Positions 1-9,607 of a DNA stretch of 64,000 nucleotides are shown piece by piece (position 1 is the first letter of the stretch; the number at the start of each line of letters is the position of its first letter). The notes under the pieces are model-generated. The model made no database searches and was not told the origin of the DNA. It saw nothing but the letters and a program-made list of their open reading frames with translations. The DNA comes from Clostridium gasigenes. GTDB taxonomy: Bacteria; Bacillota; Clostridia; Clostridiales; Clostridiaceae. Where the stretch lies: contig NZ_FNJM01000016.1 in NCBI RefSeq assembly GCF_900104115.1, forward strand, positions 1 to 64,000, written 5' to 3'. A program made the position numbers and the translations under genes.

Positions 1-249
1 TAAAGAACCTTCACCGTTGATATAATCCGTTATTGCTTTAATCTTAAGTTCATGTGAATAATGTTTATTTCTACTATTACTTATTAATCCATCCACTCCA
101 AAAGCCTTATATTTACGTATCCATTCCTCAACCGAGAAGCTAGAAACTTGTAGTTGATAAGCTATTTGCCCTACACTTATTTTTCCTGATAAATACTCCT
201 TAACAACCTCTATCTTAATTTCTGACAATATTTTAGTTTTTCTTTCCAT
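1..249 (-). mobile_element. IS3-family transposase OrfA, N-terminal part (runs off window)
   Basis: The first 83 codons of an IS3-type OrfA read leftwards off the window edge. The protein starts MERKTKILSEIKIEVV and shows a helix-turn-helix of the insE/IS150 kind (YLSGKISVGQIAYQLQVS, then EEWIRKYKAFG). The gene starts at 249. Just upstream, 256-264 and 305-313 are perfect inverted copies (ATGCTCCCT / AGGGAGCAT), which is the terminal and subterminal repeat layout of the same IS family seen again at 36.55 kb. OrfA binds the IS ends and is normally fused to OrfB by frameshifting. Whether the rest of the element is intact cannot be seen. Confidence 0.85.
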
Positions 250-253
250 AATA

Positions 254-316
254 AAATGCTCCCTCTATATAAACAGTTTTTATTATTTCAACTGTCTACT
301 ATAAAGGGAGCATATC
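254..316. repeat. Left end of the IS3-family element
   Basis: An outer and an inner inverted copy of the IS end (roughly TGCTCCCTTTATAGTAGACA) sit directly before the OrfA start. The same double-ended arrangement occurs at 36555-36614, so this is a shared feature of the IS family in this genome. The right-hand limit of the element is probably close to 316. Confidence 0.6.
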
Positions 317-346
317 ATTTAAAAGAAATCCTAGGGTTTTATAAAT

Positions 347-1858
347 TTAGATAGCTTTTTTTATAATAAGATTTCTATTGTAAATCTCTTTAAATTTACC
401 AGTAGCTCTATATGCTTGGTGAATTTCAAGTTCTAAATCTATATCCGAAGTTACAGTGATTGTAACTGTATTTTCGTCAAAGTCTACATCTAAATCACTA
501 ACAGCACCTACAAGGCTTCTATCTAGCCCTTCAGCAAGCTTTAAAAGAACTCCTATTAACTTTGTAGCCTTTACATCAAGGCTATTGATAATGGAGGCGA
601 ATGGAGGCTGAGGAACCTGGTATTTATTAAACCTATGTGAGGCTGCAATACATGCACTCATTAGTAATTCTTTATGAGTTATTCCATTAATATAAGAATG
701 TAAAATTATATAGAAAGAATGTTTATGATGCTCATAGTAATCTATACTAGTTCCACAATCATGAAGCATAGTAGCAGTTTTAAGAATGCGATCATAACTA
801 CTATCTAAATGGTGAAGAGGTTTTAGTGCATCAAAGAGTTTAGTAGTAATCCAAAATACATGTTTAGCATGAGATTTATTACTATTTAAAGTATCTAAAA
901 TACCGTTAATGCTATAATCTAAAATATCTTTGTTAAGTGGATGTTTAGAATTAATGTATTCATATAAAACCCCTTCTTTTAAACCACGGTCAGAAATAAT
1001 GATTTTACTGTTGCAAACTAGTTTAACAATATTGTGGAAAATAGCAAGTCCACCGACAATTACATCAGAAGAATCAGGATCAAAACCTTCAATTTTGCAT
1101 CTTTGCTTATAATCCTTAGATTTTAAAAGATTATATATATCATGAACATCTAAATCAGTAAGTTCGTAGTTATGAGATATATCAAGTGGATATCTCTTTT
1201 TAATCCTATCAAGTTTCCCGATTGTACGAACCGTGCCACCAACTCCAATTATAGAATCATATGTGTTTTCAGTTACCCATTGCAAGTCACGTAAATGAGA
1301 GTTTATAAGGTTTATAGTTACATCTAAATCATCTCTAGATATTCTATCAGTTAAGTTATAATTGTATGATAAATTTACACAGCCAAAAGGAAGTGTTGCA
1401 CTTTTGATAATGCATCCATTTTGAATCCAAGCTAAGTGAGTGCTATTTCCTTCAACTTCTACCATTAAAGAATTTTCTACATATATACTTCTAGTTACAC
1501 CTATAAAGTTATAGTGGATTTCTTCTTCACAAGATAACACTCTAATATCAACATCTAATTCAGATTTAATTGTTGATATTAACAAATCTTTATTTTGTGC
1601 AGTTCTAAAGGATTCAGTAGCAACTGCAATTATTTTAGAAGCGCCAGATACAATGCATAATGATTTAAAAGCTCTAAGTGTAGAAAGAATTAAACTGATT
1701 TTATCATTGCATATTTCACATCCGTTAACTAAGTCAGAACATAATCTTATAGAAGATTTAAGTTCATCTATAACTTTAAAATAACCATCATCTTCAACTT
1801 CAGTTAACATTAATCGAAGAGTATTAGGACCAATATCAATAACACCTATTTTATTCAT
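347..1858 (-). CDS. Ppx/GppA-type phosphatase with C-terminal HD domain
   Basis: A 503 aa protein of the exopolyphosphatase / pppGpp phosphohydrolase family, an actin-like ATPase fold expected to act on inorganic polyphosphate or guanosine penta/tetraphosphate in the cytoplasm. Visible family motifs are VIDIGPNTLRL at the N terminus, ATESFRTAQN, the acidic EEEIHYNFIGV and GVGGTVRTI. The C-terminal third is an HD-type helical domain with LHDCG near residue 367. The usual DIGGGSTE phosphate loop reads VEVEGNSTH, so catalysis may differ from standard enzymes. The start at 1858 is preceded by AAGGAG. The gene is monocistronic and diverges from argS. The substrate cannot be decided from sequence. 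Confidence 0.82.
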   Translation of the reverse strand: MNKIGVIDIGPNTLRLMLTEVEDDGYFKVIDELKSSIRLCSDLVNGCEICNDKISLILSTLRAFKSLCIVSGASKIIAVATESFRTAQNKDLLISTIKSELDVDIRVLSCEEEIHYNFIGVTRSIYVENSLMVEVEGNSTHLAWIQNGCIIKSATLPFGCVNLSYNYNLTDRISRDDLDVTINLINSHLRDLQWVTENTYDSIIGVGGTVRTIGKLDRIKKRYPLDISHNYELTDLDVHDIYNLLKSKDYKQRCKIEGFDPDSSDVIVGGLAIFHNIVKLVCNSKIIISDRGLKEGVLYEYINSKHPLNKDILDYSINGILDTLNSNKSHAKHVFWITTKLFDALKPLHHLDSSYDRILKTATMLHDCGTSIDYYEHHKHSFYIILHSYINGITHKELLMSACIAASHRFNKYQVPQPPFASIINSLDVKATKLIGVLLKLAEGLDRSLVGAVSDLDVDFDENTVTITVTSDIDLELEIHQAYRATGKFKEIYNRNLIIKKAI

Positions 1859-2014
1859 AAGAACTCCTTATTTACTTTAGTATTATAATTTAGTTTCTAA
1901 TTCAATATTATATCACTTTTAAAAATAAAGAATAGATAAAATTTACTGACTAGTTATTTATTTAGATATGCCTTAACTAAAATTAAAGTTTATAAATGAA
2001 ATTATTTTTATGAG

Positions 2015-2044
2015 TTGACAAAAAAACTTAGAGTTATGTATAAT
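2015..2044 (+). promoter_or_regulatory. Promoter of the argS T-box leader
   Basis: TTGACA at 2015-2020, an 18-base spacer and TATAAT at 2039-2044 form a near-consensus sigma-A promoter. Transcription would begin about 2051, just ahead of the T-box leader. Confidence 0.85.
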
Positions 2045-2069
2045 AGGTATATTAATAAATTTAAAATAA

Positions 2070-2300
2070 AGTCAAAGAAGAGGAAAGTACTTTAATTTAA
2101 TCTTTTAGCGAATAGGGAGATGGTGTGAGCCCTACAAGATAAATTAAAAGGAAAAGAGACTTGGAGACATCTACTGAAATTAAGTAGGATAGATCGTATA
2201 AGCTGCGTTAAAGCAATGAGTGGCATTCATAAATGCAACTAGAGTGGTACCGCGGTTACTTCCGTCTCTTATTTTTAAAAGAGATGGCTTTTTTTATTTT
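2070..2300 (+). promoter_or_regulatory. T-box riboswitch controlling argS
   Basis: The leader carries the T-box sequence AGAGTGGTACCGCGG at 2241-2255, which pairs with the uncharged tRNA acceptor end in the antiterminator. It is followed by an intrinsic terminator (arms 2262-2270 and 2279-2287, then a T tract to 2300). Stem I is visible upstream, with the apical segment GGGAGATGGTGTGAGCCC near 2117-2134. Because the next gene is argS, the effector is expected to be uncharged tRNA-Arg. I could not assign the specifier codon with confidence. Confidence 0.92.
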
Positions 2301-2344
2301 CAAGTAAATATAATGAAATGCCTAAAATATAGGGAGGAATAATT

Positions 2345-4036
2345 ATGGATTATAAAAAGAAAATTGCAGAGCTTATAAAAGAACATATGGATATGGATGT
2401 TAAGCTTATTGAAAATTTAATAGAAATACCGCCAAGACCAGAAATGGGGGATTTTGCATTCCCATGTTTCCAATTCTCAAAAACACTTAGAAAAGCACCA
2501 AATATGATAGCAGCAGAGTTAAAAGATAAATTAAATGCAGAAGGGTTTGAAAAAATAGATAATTTAGGACCATATGTAAACTTTTTTGCAGATAAAGCTA
2601 TATTTACAAAAAATGCTATAGAAAAAATCCTAGAAGAAGGAGATAATTATGGATCATCAAATGTAGGAGAAGGAAAAACTGTTTGTGTTGAACATTCATC
2701 ACCAAACATTGCAAAGCCTTTCCATGTTGGTCATCTTTTCTCAACTTCAGTTGGAAATTCATTATACAGATTATTTAAAAAAGAAGGGTATACTGTAGAA
2801 GGAATTAATCACTTAGGAGATTGGGGAACACAATTTGGTAAGTTAATATCAGCATATAAAAGATGGGGTAATGAAAAAGCTCTAGAAGAAAATGCAATAG
2901 ATGAGTTACTTAGAATATATGTTAAGTTCCATGATGAAGCTGAGAATGATCCATCATTAGTTGATGAAGGAAGAGCATATTTTAAAGCTTTAGAAGATGG
3001 AGATAAAGAAGCCGAAGCATTATGGGAAAGATTCAGAAACTTAAGCCTAAAAGAATTTGATAGGGTATATAACATATTTAACGTAGAATTTGATTCCTAT
3101 GCAGGAGAAGCCTTCTACAATGATAAAATGGGTGTTGTAGTTAATGAGTTAAAAGAAAAGAAACTTTTAGTTGAAAGTAATGGAGCACAAGTAGTTATGC
3201 TTGATGAATATAACATGCCACCATGCATAGTGTTAAAAGGAGATGGAGCATCTATATATGCAACAAGAGATTTAGCGGCAGCTATGTATAGAAAGAAAAA
3301 ATATGATTTCTATAAATGTGTTTATGTAGTTGGTTCACCTCAAGCACTTCACTTTAAGCAAGTGTTTAAAGTGTTAGAGCTTGCAGGACACGAATGGGCT
3401 AAGGATTGTGTTCATGTTGGGTTTGGATTAGTTAAGTTTGCAGATAGAAAGCTTTCAACTAGAAAGGGTGAAATAATACTTTTAGATGATTTAGTAAGAG
3501 AATCAGTAGATAAGACTTTAGAAGTTATAAATGAAAAAAATCCAGAGTTAGAAAATAAAGAAGATGTTGCAAAGAAAATTGGAGTAGGTGCACTAGTATT
3601 TACTTACCTTAAGAATTCAAGAGAAAAAGATATAATATTTGATTGGAAGGAAATGCTTTCATTCGAAGGAGAAACAGGTCCTTATGTTCAATATTCCTAT
3701 GCAAGAGCTAAGAGCATATTAAGAAGAGCAGAAGAATCAAATATAGAAGCTGATTTCTCAAAACTTAACTCAAAAGAAGAGTTTGAATTAGTGAAACACT
3801 TAGAAAACTTCAATAATCAAATACATGTAGCAGTTGAAAAACTAGAGCCTTCAATACTAACTAGATATGTAATAGAAGTTGCTAAGGCGTTTAATAAGTT
3901 CTACAATGCACATTCAGTATTAAATTTAGAAGATGAAGGATTAAAGCAAGCTAGATTAGAATTAGTTAAAGCTAGCTGCCAAGTTATAAAAAATGGATTA
4001 TACTTATTAGGAATAGATGTAGTAGAAAAAATGTAA
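2345..4036 (+). CDS. argS: Arginyl-tRNA synthetase
   Basis: A 563 aa class I aminoacyl-tRNA synthetase that charges tRNA-Arg. The HIGH signature reads HVGH at residues 127-130 and the KMSKS-equivalent loop is LSTRKG at 370-375. An N-terminal additive domain (about 1-100) and a C-terminal DALR-type anticodon-binding domain (about 440-563, with [13 protein letters not shown]) complete the standard ArgRS architecture. The start has AGGGAGG upstream. Expression is set by the T-box leader directly before it, and a strong terminator follows at 4058, so it is a single-gene unit. Confidence 0.97.
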   Translation: MDYKKKIAELIKEHMDMDVKLIENLIEIPPRPEMGDFAFPCFQFSKTLRKAPNMIAAELKDKLNAEGFEKIDNLGPYVNFFADKAIFTKNAIEKILEEGDNYGSSNVGEGKTVCVEHSSPNIAKPFHVGHLFSTSVGNSLYRLFKKEGYTVEGINHLGDWGTQFGKLISAYKRWGNEKALEENAIDELLRIYVKFHDEAENDPSLVDEGRAYFKALEDGDKEAEALWERFRNLSLKEFDRVYNIFNVEFDSYAGEAFYNDKMGVVVNELKEKKLLVESNGAQVVMLDEYNMPPCIVLKGDGASIYATRDLAAAMYRKKKYDFYKCVYVVGSPQALHFKQVFKVLELAGHEWAKDCVHVGFGLVKFADRKLSTRKGEIILLDDLVRESVDKTLEVINEKNPELENKEDVAKKIGVGALVFTYLKNSREKDIIFDWKEMLSFEGETGPYVQYSYARAKSILRRAEESNIEADFSKLNSKEEFELVKHLENFNNQIHVAVEKLEPSILTRYVIEVAKAFNKFYNAHSVLNLEDEGLKQARLELVKASCQVIKNGLYLLGIDVVEKM

Positions 4037-4057
4037 TTACTAAGGAATATTCAAAAA

Positions 4058-4090
4058 AGCAACGTTTAATTTAAACGTTGCTTTTTTTAT
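4058..4090 (+). terminator. Intrinsic terminator of argS
   Basis: AGCAACGTTTA and its complement TAAACGTTGCT form the stem, followed by a run of seven T. Confidence 0.9.
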
Positions 4091-4094
4091 TAGG

Positions 4095-4241
4095 CTATTT
4101 ATTTTTATCTTTGTCTTTATAAATAGGACAGTGGTTTGAACAACTGCCACAATTACAATTGCCTTTAGATGATTTTCTAAAACTTCTAAAAAGTATAAAG
4201 GCTGAGAATCCTAAAATTCCAATTGTTATAATAATCTCCAT
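4095..4241 (-). CDS. FeoB-associated Cys-rich membrane miniprotein
   Basis: A 48 aa protein with one N-terminal membrane helix (MEIIITIGILGFSAFILF), a basic RSFRKSSKG stretch, a cysteine cluster CNCGSCSNHC and a Lys/Asp tail. This is the layout of the small FeoB-associated Cys-rich proteins found next to clostridial feoB. They are thought to assist ferrous iron uptake at the membrane, but no activity is established. It lies 71 bp downstream of feoB on the same strand with GGAGG before its ATG, so it is probably the last gene of the feoA-feoB operon. Confidence 0.85.
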   Translation of the reverse strand: MEIIITIGILGFSAFILFRSFRKSSKGNCNCGSCSNHCPIYKDKDKNK

Positions 4242-4258
4242 AACATCCTCCTTAGGTG

Positions 4259-4304
4259 TCTTCAAGAAAAGAACTCGCCAGATACTGGCCTATTTTCTTG
4301 AAGA
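4259..4304. repeat. Two-tier inverted repeat between feoB and its small partner gene
   Basis: Outer arms TCTTCAAGAAAA (4259-4270) and TTTTCTTGAAGA (4293-4304) enclose a second hairpin GCCAG-ATA-CTGGC (4277-4289). In the transcribed direction it lacks a long T tract, so it may be a partial terminator, a processing site, or a copy of a dispersed palindrome whose half-sites also occur at 12.7, 21.3, 30.4 and 33.1 kb. Confidence 0.6.
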
Positions 4305-4312
4305 TTCCTCAT

Positions 4313-6073
4313 CTATAAAAATAAAGTTGCAATATTAAAGACTATGAATGATACTACCCATGCTAAAATCAATTGGTAAGCTATTGAAAAAAGAGTGAAT
4401 TTAGTTCCATACTCTTTGTACATAGCGCCTATAACTGATATACAGGGAGTGTATAGTAATACAAACACTAAAAATGAAAGTGCAGAAGCTGATGTGAAAT
4501 ATACTGGTAACATTAATGTTAAGTCACCTGAGAAAATTATCCCCATTGAAGCTATAACACTTTCTTTAGCAAGTAACCCTGTTAATAATGATACTGAACT
4601 TTGCCAATCACCAAAACCTAGCGGCTTAAATATTGGAGCTATAACGCTACCAATTGAAGACAATAGACTATCATTAACATCTACCATTCCAGTAAAGTTA
4701 AAGTTTGATAGGAACCATATAAGAACACTCATAGCAAATATTAATGTTCCAGCTCTAATTAAGAATCCTCTTGCTTTTTCCCATACTTGTTTTCCTATAT
4801 TTTTAATAGATGGAGTTTTATATTCTGGTAATTCTATAATAAAGGGCTCCTCATCTTTTTTAAAAATAGTATTCTTAAAAATTACTCCGAAAATAAAGGC
4901 TAATATTACACCTAATAAATAAAGGCCAGCAACAATTAATCCAACATATTTAGGAAAGAATACAGCAGCAAACACTGCGTAAACAGGTAATTTTGCATTA
5001 CAACTCATTAGTGGTACTAATAATGCTGTAAGTTTTCTATCTTTTTCACTTTCTAAAGTTCTAGCTGACATAATAGCTGGTACTGTACAACCGAAACCAA
5101 CGATCATAGGAATAAATGCCTTACCTGAAAGACCCATTTTTCTCATAACCTTGTCCATTATAAAAGCTATTCGAGCCATATAACCACTATCTTCTAATAC
5201 TGAAATACAAGCGAAGAGAGCAAGTATTATAGGTAATAAAACAACTATTCCCCCAACTCCAGCAATAATACCATCAACAATTAATGATTGGAACCAAGGG
5301 CTACTATCAGATAAAAGGCTAGTAACGAATGGTAAAAGGGAATCGTTAAGTAATGCATCTAGCATATCAGATAATGGTTGACCAACCCATGCAAATGTTA
5401 CTTGGAACATTAAAGCCATAAAAGCTAAAAAAATTGGATAAGCAAGCCATGGGTTCAACAAAATATTATCTAATTTGTCTTTAGTTGGTTTACCTTTTTT
5501 TATAGAGATTGTACTACATTTCTCTATAACTGAATCAATAAAAGAATAAGTCGTTTTTTCATCTTCAAAATGAAAATCATTATCAGCTTGAGAGCTGAAA
5601 AAAACATCAGATACTAGTGCGTCTTTTAGTTCATTAATTCCCTCTTCCTTTGAAGCTACAATTGGAATTACTTTAACTTGCAAAAGTTCTGATAGCTTAT
5701 TATAATCTAAATTAAATCCTTTTTTTTCAGCTACGTCAATCATATTAACGGCTAAAATAATAGGTTTTTTAAATTGTTTTAATTGAGTAGTTAAATAAAG
5801 GTTTCTATTTATATTTGATGCATCTATAATATTTAAGATAACATCAACCTCATCATCCTCTAAAAATTTTTTGGAAATTTTTTCTTCGTTAGAATAAGTA
5901 TCAAGAGCATATATTCCTGGTAGATCAACTACTTTTATATCTCCAAAGAAGCCTTCCTTCTTATCTACTGTAACTCCTGCCCAATTTCCAACTCTTTGAG
6001 TAGAACCGGTTAAGCTATTAAATAAAGTTGTCTTTCCTACATTGGGGTTACCCAGTAGCGCTACTGTTTTCAT
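4313..6073 (-). CDS. feoB: Ferrous iron transport protein B
   Basis: A 586 aa inner-membrane ferrous iron transporter. The N-terminal G domain shows GNPNVGKT (8-15), DLPG (50-53) and NMID (110-113). A helical spacer follows to about residue 190, then the polytopic membrane part with the two Gate repeats (SGYMARIAFIMDK and FIPMIVGFGCTVPAIM in the first). It is shorter than the 773 aa enterobacterial protein, as is usual in Firmicutes. AAGGAGG precedes the ATG. It sits 12 bp after feoA and shares the Fur-box promoter upstream of feoA. Confidence 0.96.
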   Translation of the reverse strand: MKTVALLGNPNVGKTTLFNSLTGSTQRVGNWAGVTVDKKEGFFGDIKVVDLPGIYALDTYSNEEKISKKFLEDDEVDVILNIIDASNINRNLYLTTQLKQFKKPIILAVNMIDVAEKKGFNLDYNKLSELLQVKVIPIVASKEEGINELKDALVSDVFFSSQADNDFHFEDEKTTYSFIDSVIEKCSTISIKKGKPTKDKLDNILLNPWLAYPIFLAFMALMFQVTFAWVGQPLSDMLDALLNDSLLPFVTSLLSDSSPWFQSLIVDGIIAGVGGIVVLLPIILALFACISVLEDSGYMARIAFIMDKVMRKMGLSGKAFIPMIVGFGCTVPAIMSARTLESEKDRKLTALLVPLMSCNAKLPVYAVFAAVFFPKYVGLIVAGLYLLGVILAFIFGVIFKNTIFKKDEEPFIIELPEYKTPSIKNIGKQVWEKARGFLIRAGTLIFAMSVLIWFLSNFNFTGMVDVNDSLLSSIGSVIAPIFKPLGFGDWQSSVSLLTGLLAKESVIASMGIIFSGDLTLMLPVYFTSASALSFLVFVLLYTPCISVIGAMYKEYGTKFTLFSIAYQLILAWVVSFIVFNIATLFL

Positions 6074-6085
6074 TTATTATCCTCC

Positions 6086-6307
6086 TTAGTTAGCTAGAAA
6101 AATATTCTTAGCATCTTTTTTTCTTATGGCTAAATCGAATCCTCTTAGCTGTAGTATCATAGGATCGCCTAAAGGAGCTATTCTTTTAAGTTCTACCTCT
6201 GTACCTTCAATGCAACCTAAAGCAGATAATCTTTTAGCTAAATCTACATTTCCGGAAATTGATTTAATTATTCCTTTTTGGCCTAGTTCTAAATCACAAA
6301 TACACAT
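6086..6307 (-). CDS. feoA: Ferrous iron transport protein A
   Basis: A 73 aa SH3-like FeoA protein, a small cytoplasmic partner of FeoB (CDLELGQKGIIKSISG at the start, then RLSALGCIEGTEVELKRIAPLGDP). I place the start at the ATG at 6307. GGAGGT ends seven bases before it, whereas the upstream in-frame TTG at 6322 overlaps that ribosome binding site. It is the first gene of the feoA-feoB-Cys-rich operon. Confidence 0.93.
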   Translation of the reverse strand: MCICDLELGQKGIIKSISGNVDLAKRLSALGCIEGTEVELKRIAPLGDPMILQLRGFDLAIRKKDAKNIFLAN

Positions 6308-6320
6308 TATCTCTACCTCC

Positions 6321-6372
6321 AATGAAAATCATTATCATACTATATAATAGCTAAAAATTAAAAAAAAGTCAA
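6321..6372 (-). promoter_or_regulatory. feo promoter overlapped by a Fur box
   Basis: On the minus strand TTGACT (6367-6372), a 17-base spacer and TATTAT (6344-6349) form a promoter. Immediately downstream, 6321-6339 reads on the minus strand TATGATAATGATTTTCATT, a close match to the Fur consensus GATAATGATAATCATTATC. Binding of Fe-Fur there would block transcription start, giving iron-repressed feo expression. Confidence 0.85.
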
Positions 6373-6620
6373 TGTTTTTTTAAATTAAGTGAATAATTTT
6401 GAAAAAAACAGAAAAACTATAAAGTTATTGATATATTAATTTAATAATAATATGTTAAAATAGGATTAAGATATATTAATTAAAAGTTTTTTAATTACCA
6501 CAAAAATGGTATAATTAAAAAGTATATTAATGAGAAAAAATATATATAGATAAAGGTATCTAAAAATAGTTAATTGTTATAGTTAATAATTATTTTTATA
6601 CTTAAATACTGGAAGAAAGA
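6373..6620. other. Intergenic region, AT-rich
   Basis: About 250 bases of very AT-rich DNA between divergent units. AT-rich candidates such as TATAAT-like hexamers near 6510 could serve the RNase H-fold gene, but no promoter or structure stands out clearly. Confidence 0.5.
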
Positions 6621-7442
6621 GTGGGTACTATGATAATACGTGAAAATATTGTAGAGGTAGAAGAAGTCTCAAAAGAATTTATGCTACACACTAATGAAAT
6701 TAATAGAACTCCAGAGGATGTTATATTTTTTGATTTGGAGCATTATGTATATAAGAAACCTAAATGTATCGGTGTTTTCGGAGCTTGTATATATAATAAT
6801 GAGGATAAAAAAATATATGTAACTCAATATATGATTGAAAATAAAAATGAAGTAGTAGATTTACTTATACTAGCAAAAAAATATTTTATTAATATGAAAG
6901 AAGCTGGTAAAAAAGCTATTGTTACATTTTCAGGGAATAATGATTTTACAGTAATTAATTATCTCTTTAAAAAGTACAACATAGAATATGATTTTTCTAT
7001 AGAATATGAATCCATAGACATTCAAAAAGAGTATGAAAGAGAAAGAAAAACATCAATAGGTCTTAAAAATTTAGAAAAATTATTTGATATTCATAGAGAA
7101 GGAGATTTAATTAGTGGGTCTAACCTAGCAAAGACATTTCATAAAGTGTTAAAAGATAGAGAGTATATAATGAGAATGCCAAAAGAAAAAATAGAAACTA
7201 TACTTTTATATAATGAGCAAGATGTAACAAATCTTTGTGTTATCTTTAAGAAATGGAATCAATACATTATTAATATTGAAAAAGAGAATGAAGAATATAA
7301 TGAAAAAGATACTGAGAAAGAAAATGAAGAAGATACTGAAAAAGCAGAATATAATGAAGACATAGAAATAATAGATGAAACTAAAAAGATAGATATGATA
7401 GAAGAAAGTGAAATTAAATTAGAAGTTAATAATGTAATTTAA
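6621..7442 (+). CDS. RNase H-fold (YprB-like) 3'-5' exonuclease-type protein
   Basis: A 273 aa protein with an RNase H-like/DEDD exonuclease core. VIFFDLEH near residues 39-46 supplies the D-x-E metal ligands, SGNNDFTVI the second acidic motif and LLYNEQDV the third. It resembles the ribonuclease H-like domain also found in YprB. Residues from about 225 onward are a Glu/Asn/Lys-rich low-complexity tail without predicted fold. The start is the GTG at 6621 with GGAAG upstream, although the ATG at 6630 is also possible. The nucleic-acid substrate is unknown. Confidence 0.65.
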   Translation: MGTMIIRENIVEVEEVSKEFMLHTNEINRTPEDVIFFDLEHYVYKKPKCIGVFGACIYNNEDKKIYVTQYMIENKNEVVDLLILAKKYFINMKEAGKKAIVTFSGNNDFTVINYLFKKYNIEYDFSIEYESIDIQKEYERERKTSIGLKNLEKLFDIHREGDLISGSNLAKTFHKVLKDREYIMRMPKEKIETILLYNEQDVTNLCVIFKKWNQYIINIEKENEEYNEKDTEKENEEDTEKAEYNEDIEIIDETKKIDMIEESEIKLEVNNVI

Positions 7443-7480
7443 AAACAAATATCTAATCTTAATTGTTTTAGGAGAAATCC

Positions 7481-7530
7481 TTAAACAATAGATGCCTCCA
7501 AATTTTTATTTGGAGGCATCTATTGTTTAA
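7481..7530. terminator. Bidirectional hairpin between convergent genes
   Basis: A perfect inverted repeat with 22-base arms (7481-7502 and 7509-7530) and a six-base loop lies between the RNase H-fold gene and the convergent hydrolase gene. It is AT-rich at its base, so it can terminate transcription from both sides. Confidence 0.85.
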
Positions 7531-7583
7531 TTTAGTAATCGTAAACAAAATAATAAGATAAATGTCCCTTGATTTGAAGAATT

Positions 7584-8450
7584 TTATTTGTTTGGAATCC
7601 TATTTATTTCTGTTCCGTTAGAGGATAATACTATAGTTCCATCTAAATCAGTTCTATAAGATTTTATATTATTAGTATTTAATAAAGTTAGTGTTTTATT
7701 AGTGGGATGTCCATATTTATTATCTACACCTGCAGATATTACACCAATAGATGGATTAACAGCATTTAAAAAAGTTTTGCTAGTTGAAGTTGAAGATCCA
7801 TGATGGCCAAGTTTTAAAACGTCAGATTTTATATTAGGATTTTTAGATAAAACTTCTTTTTCAACTTCAACTTCTGCATCACCAGTAAATAGAAAAGAAT
7901 TATTTCCATATTCAATTTTTATTATAGGGGAATAGTCATTAAGATTAGAATATTCTTCTTTGCTTGGAGAAAATACTGTTACATTTGTGCCTTTGCCTAA
8001 ATCTATAGTATCTATGCCAGCCTTAATAATATTAATTTTTAAATCTTTAGTTATTAAAGATTCCACCATTTTTTCAAATGTGCTAGTTGTATGTTCAACT
8101 TTTGGAGCATAAAATTTTCCGACTTCATACTTATTAATGACAGAGGACATACTACCTATGTGGTCTTCATGAGGATGTGTTGCAATTATATAATCTAGTT
8201 TAGATAAGCTGATAGAATCTAAATAAGTTAATAAATTTTCTTTAGCATCTTTTGGTCCTGCATCAATAAGTAAATTTTTATTGTTTACTTGTATTAAAAT
8301 AGAGTCGCCTTGGCCAACATCTATATAGTGAACAATCATTTTATTAGTGGGATTTAGGTTTTTTTTAGGTGTAAATAAAAGGTTGTAGAATGAAAAAATA
8401 AAAGCAAATATTAATATTAATAAGGATAGAATTGAAAATTTCTTTTTCAA
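7584..8450 (-). CDS. ComEC-type MBL-fold hydrolase, secreted or membrane-anchored
   Basis: A 288 aa metallo-beta-lactamase-fold protein with an N-terminal membrane segment (residues 5-27). Zn ligands are visible in HPHEDH (92-97), in FLFTGDAE (about 187) and in GHHGSS (215-220). This is the arrangement of the ComEC C-terminal domain and of free-standing extracellular homologues that may degrade DNA. There is no ComEC channel region, so a role in natural transformation cannot be claimed. The start is a TTG at 8450 with GGAGG eight bases upstream. Confidence 0.82.
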   Translation of the reverse strand: MKKKFSILSLLILIFAFIFSFYNLLFTPKKNLNPTNKMIVHYIDVGQGDSILIQVNNKNLLIDAGPKDAKENLLTYLDSISLSKLDYIIATHPHEDHIGSMSSVINKYEVGKFYAPKVEHTTSTFEKMVESLITKDLKINIIKAGIDTIDLGKGTNVTVFSPSKEEYSNLNDYSPIIKIEYGNNSFLFTGDAEVEVEKEVLSKNPNIKSDVLKLGHHGSSTSTSKTFLNAVNPSIGVISAGVDNKYGHPTNKTLTLLNTNNIKSYRTDLDGTIVLSSNGTEINRIPNK

Positions 8451-8626
8451 TTTTAAGACCTCCTAAATTCTTAGTTAAAGTTATTTTTTTGTATTTGCGA
8501 TTTAAATAAAGGCTAAACTTCTCATTGTACTATAATATTTATCCTTGTATAATACAAGTAAGGAATCTAAAAAAATATATTAGAAATTCTTCAGATTCCT
8601 TTAAAAACATAATTAGGAGAAAAATA

Positions 8627-9346
8627 ATGGATTTGTTTAAGAAAATAAATTATGGATTATATATGATAATCTTAAGATTAAAGGCTATTAAATTATTTTT
8701 TATTAGAAGATTTAAAGGCGAAGTAGAAGCGGATAAATATGTAGCGAAAGTTGAATGTGCTTGGGCGGATTACACTATAAATAAAGCTGTCAAAATGAAT
8801 GTTACAGTAATAGGAGAGGAAAATATACCAGAGGAACCCTGCGTCTTTATAGGAAATCATACAAGTGTTTTAGATTGTCCTTTATTAATATTTACAGCAA
8901 AAAGAAGTATTGGGTTTATAGCAAAGAAAGAATTAATAAAGGTGCCTATTATAGGATATTGGATAAAACAAGCTAAGTGTGTGCCAATTGATAGAGAAAA
9001 TGTACGAGAAGCAGTTAAAGTAATAAATGAAGGTGTACAAAATCTTAAAGAGGGTCATAGCATGGCAGTATTTCCAGAAGGAACTAGGAGTAAAGATGGA
9101 AAACTTGGAGAATTTAAAAGAGGTAGTATGAAACTTGCTACAAAAGCAAAAGTGCCCATAATTCCAGTAGCAATGGATAGAGCAGACAGAGCATTTGAAA
9201 TAGATAGAAAAATTAAACAAATAGATATTATAGTTACATTTGGTGAACCAATTTATACAGAAAATTTAACGAAAGAAGAAGAAAAAGAATTAGCAGAAAA
9301 AGTTAGAAGTGTTATAGCAAATTCTTTAGAGAAAAATAAAGAATAA
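8627..9346 (+). CDS. 1-acyl-sn-glycerol-3-phosphate acyltransferase
   Basis: A 239 aa PlsC-family acyltransferase that would make phosphatidic acid from lysophosphatidate at the membrane. The catalytic HX4D motif is NHTSVLD (H78, D83) and the phosphate-binding motif is FPEGTRS (149-155). The ATG at 8627 is preceded by AGGAG. A longer reading from a TTG at 8525 runs through promoter-like and hairpin sequence (arms 8560-8568 and 8593-8601) and is unlikely. It is monocistronic. Confidence 0.9.
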   Translation: MDLFKKINYGLYMIILRLKAIKLFFIRRFKGEVEADKYVAKVECAWADYTINKAVKMNVTVIGEENIPEEPCVFIGNHTSVLDCPLLIFTAKRSIGFIAKKELIKVPIIGYWIKQAKCVPIDRENVREAVKVINEGVQNLKEGHSMAVFPEGTRSKDGKLGEFKRGSMKLATKAKVPIIPVAMDRADRAFEIDRKIKQIDIIVTFGEPIYTENLTKEEEKELAEKVRSVIANSLEKNKE

Positions 9347-9607
9347 TAAATGTTAAAAATTTGATGAAATAAGTAACGAATTATTTTTTTTATTTTAAGG
9401 AAATGCGATAAATAAATTTAATTATTAAAAAAACGTTCGTGTATATGTTTTCAAATACAATATGTTTTCAATTTAATAATAGTTTGTGAAAAATGAAAAA
9501 ACTTCTTTCTTAAATTGCATAATATATGATATAATTTAATAATAAATCACTAAAAGATATAAAAATGAATATTTAACTAAGATAAAATGCAAAAAGGGGG
9601 CAATTGT

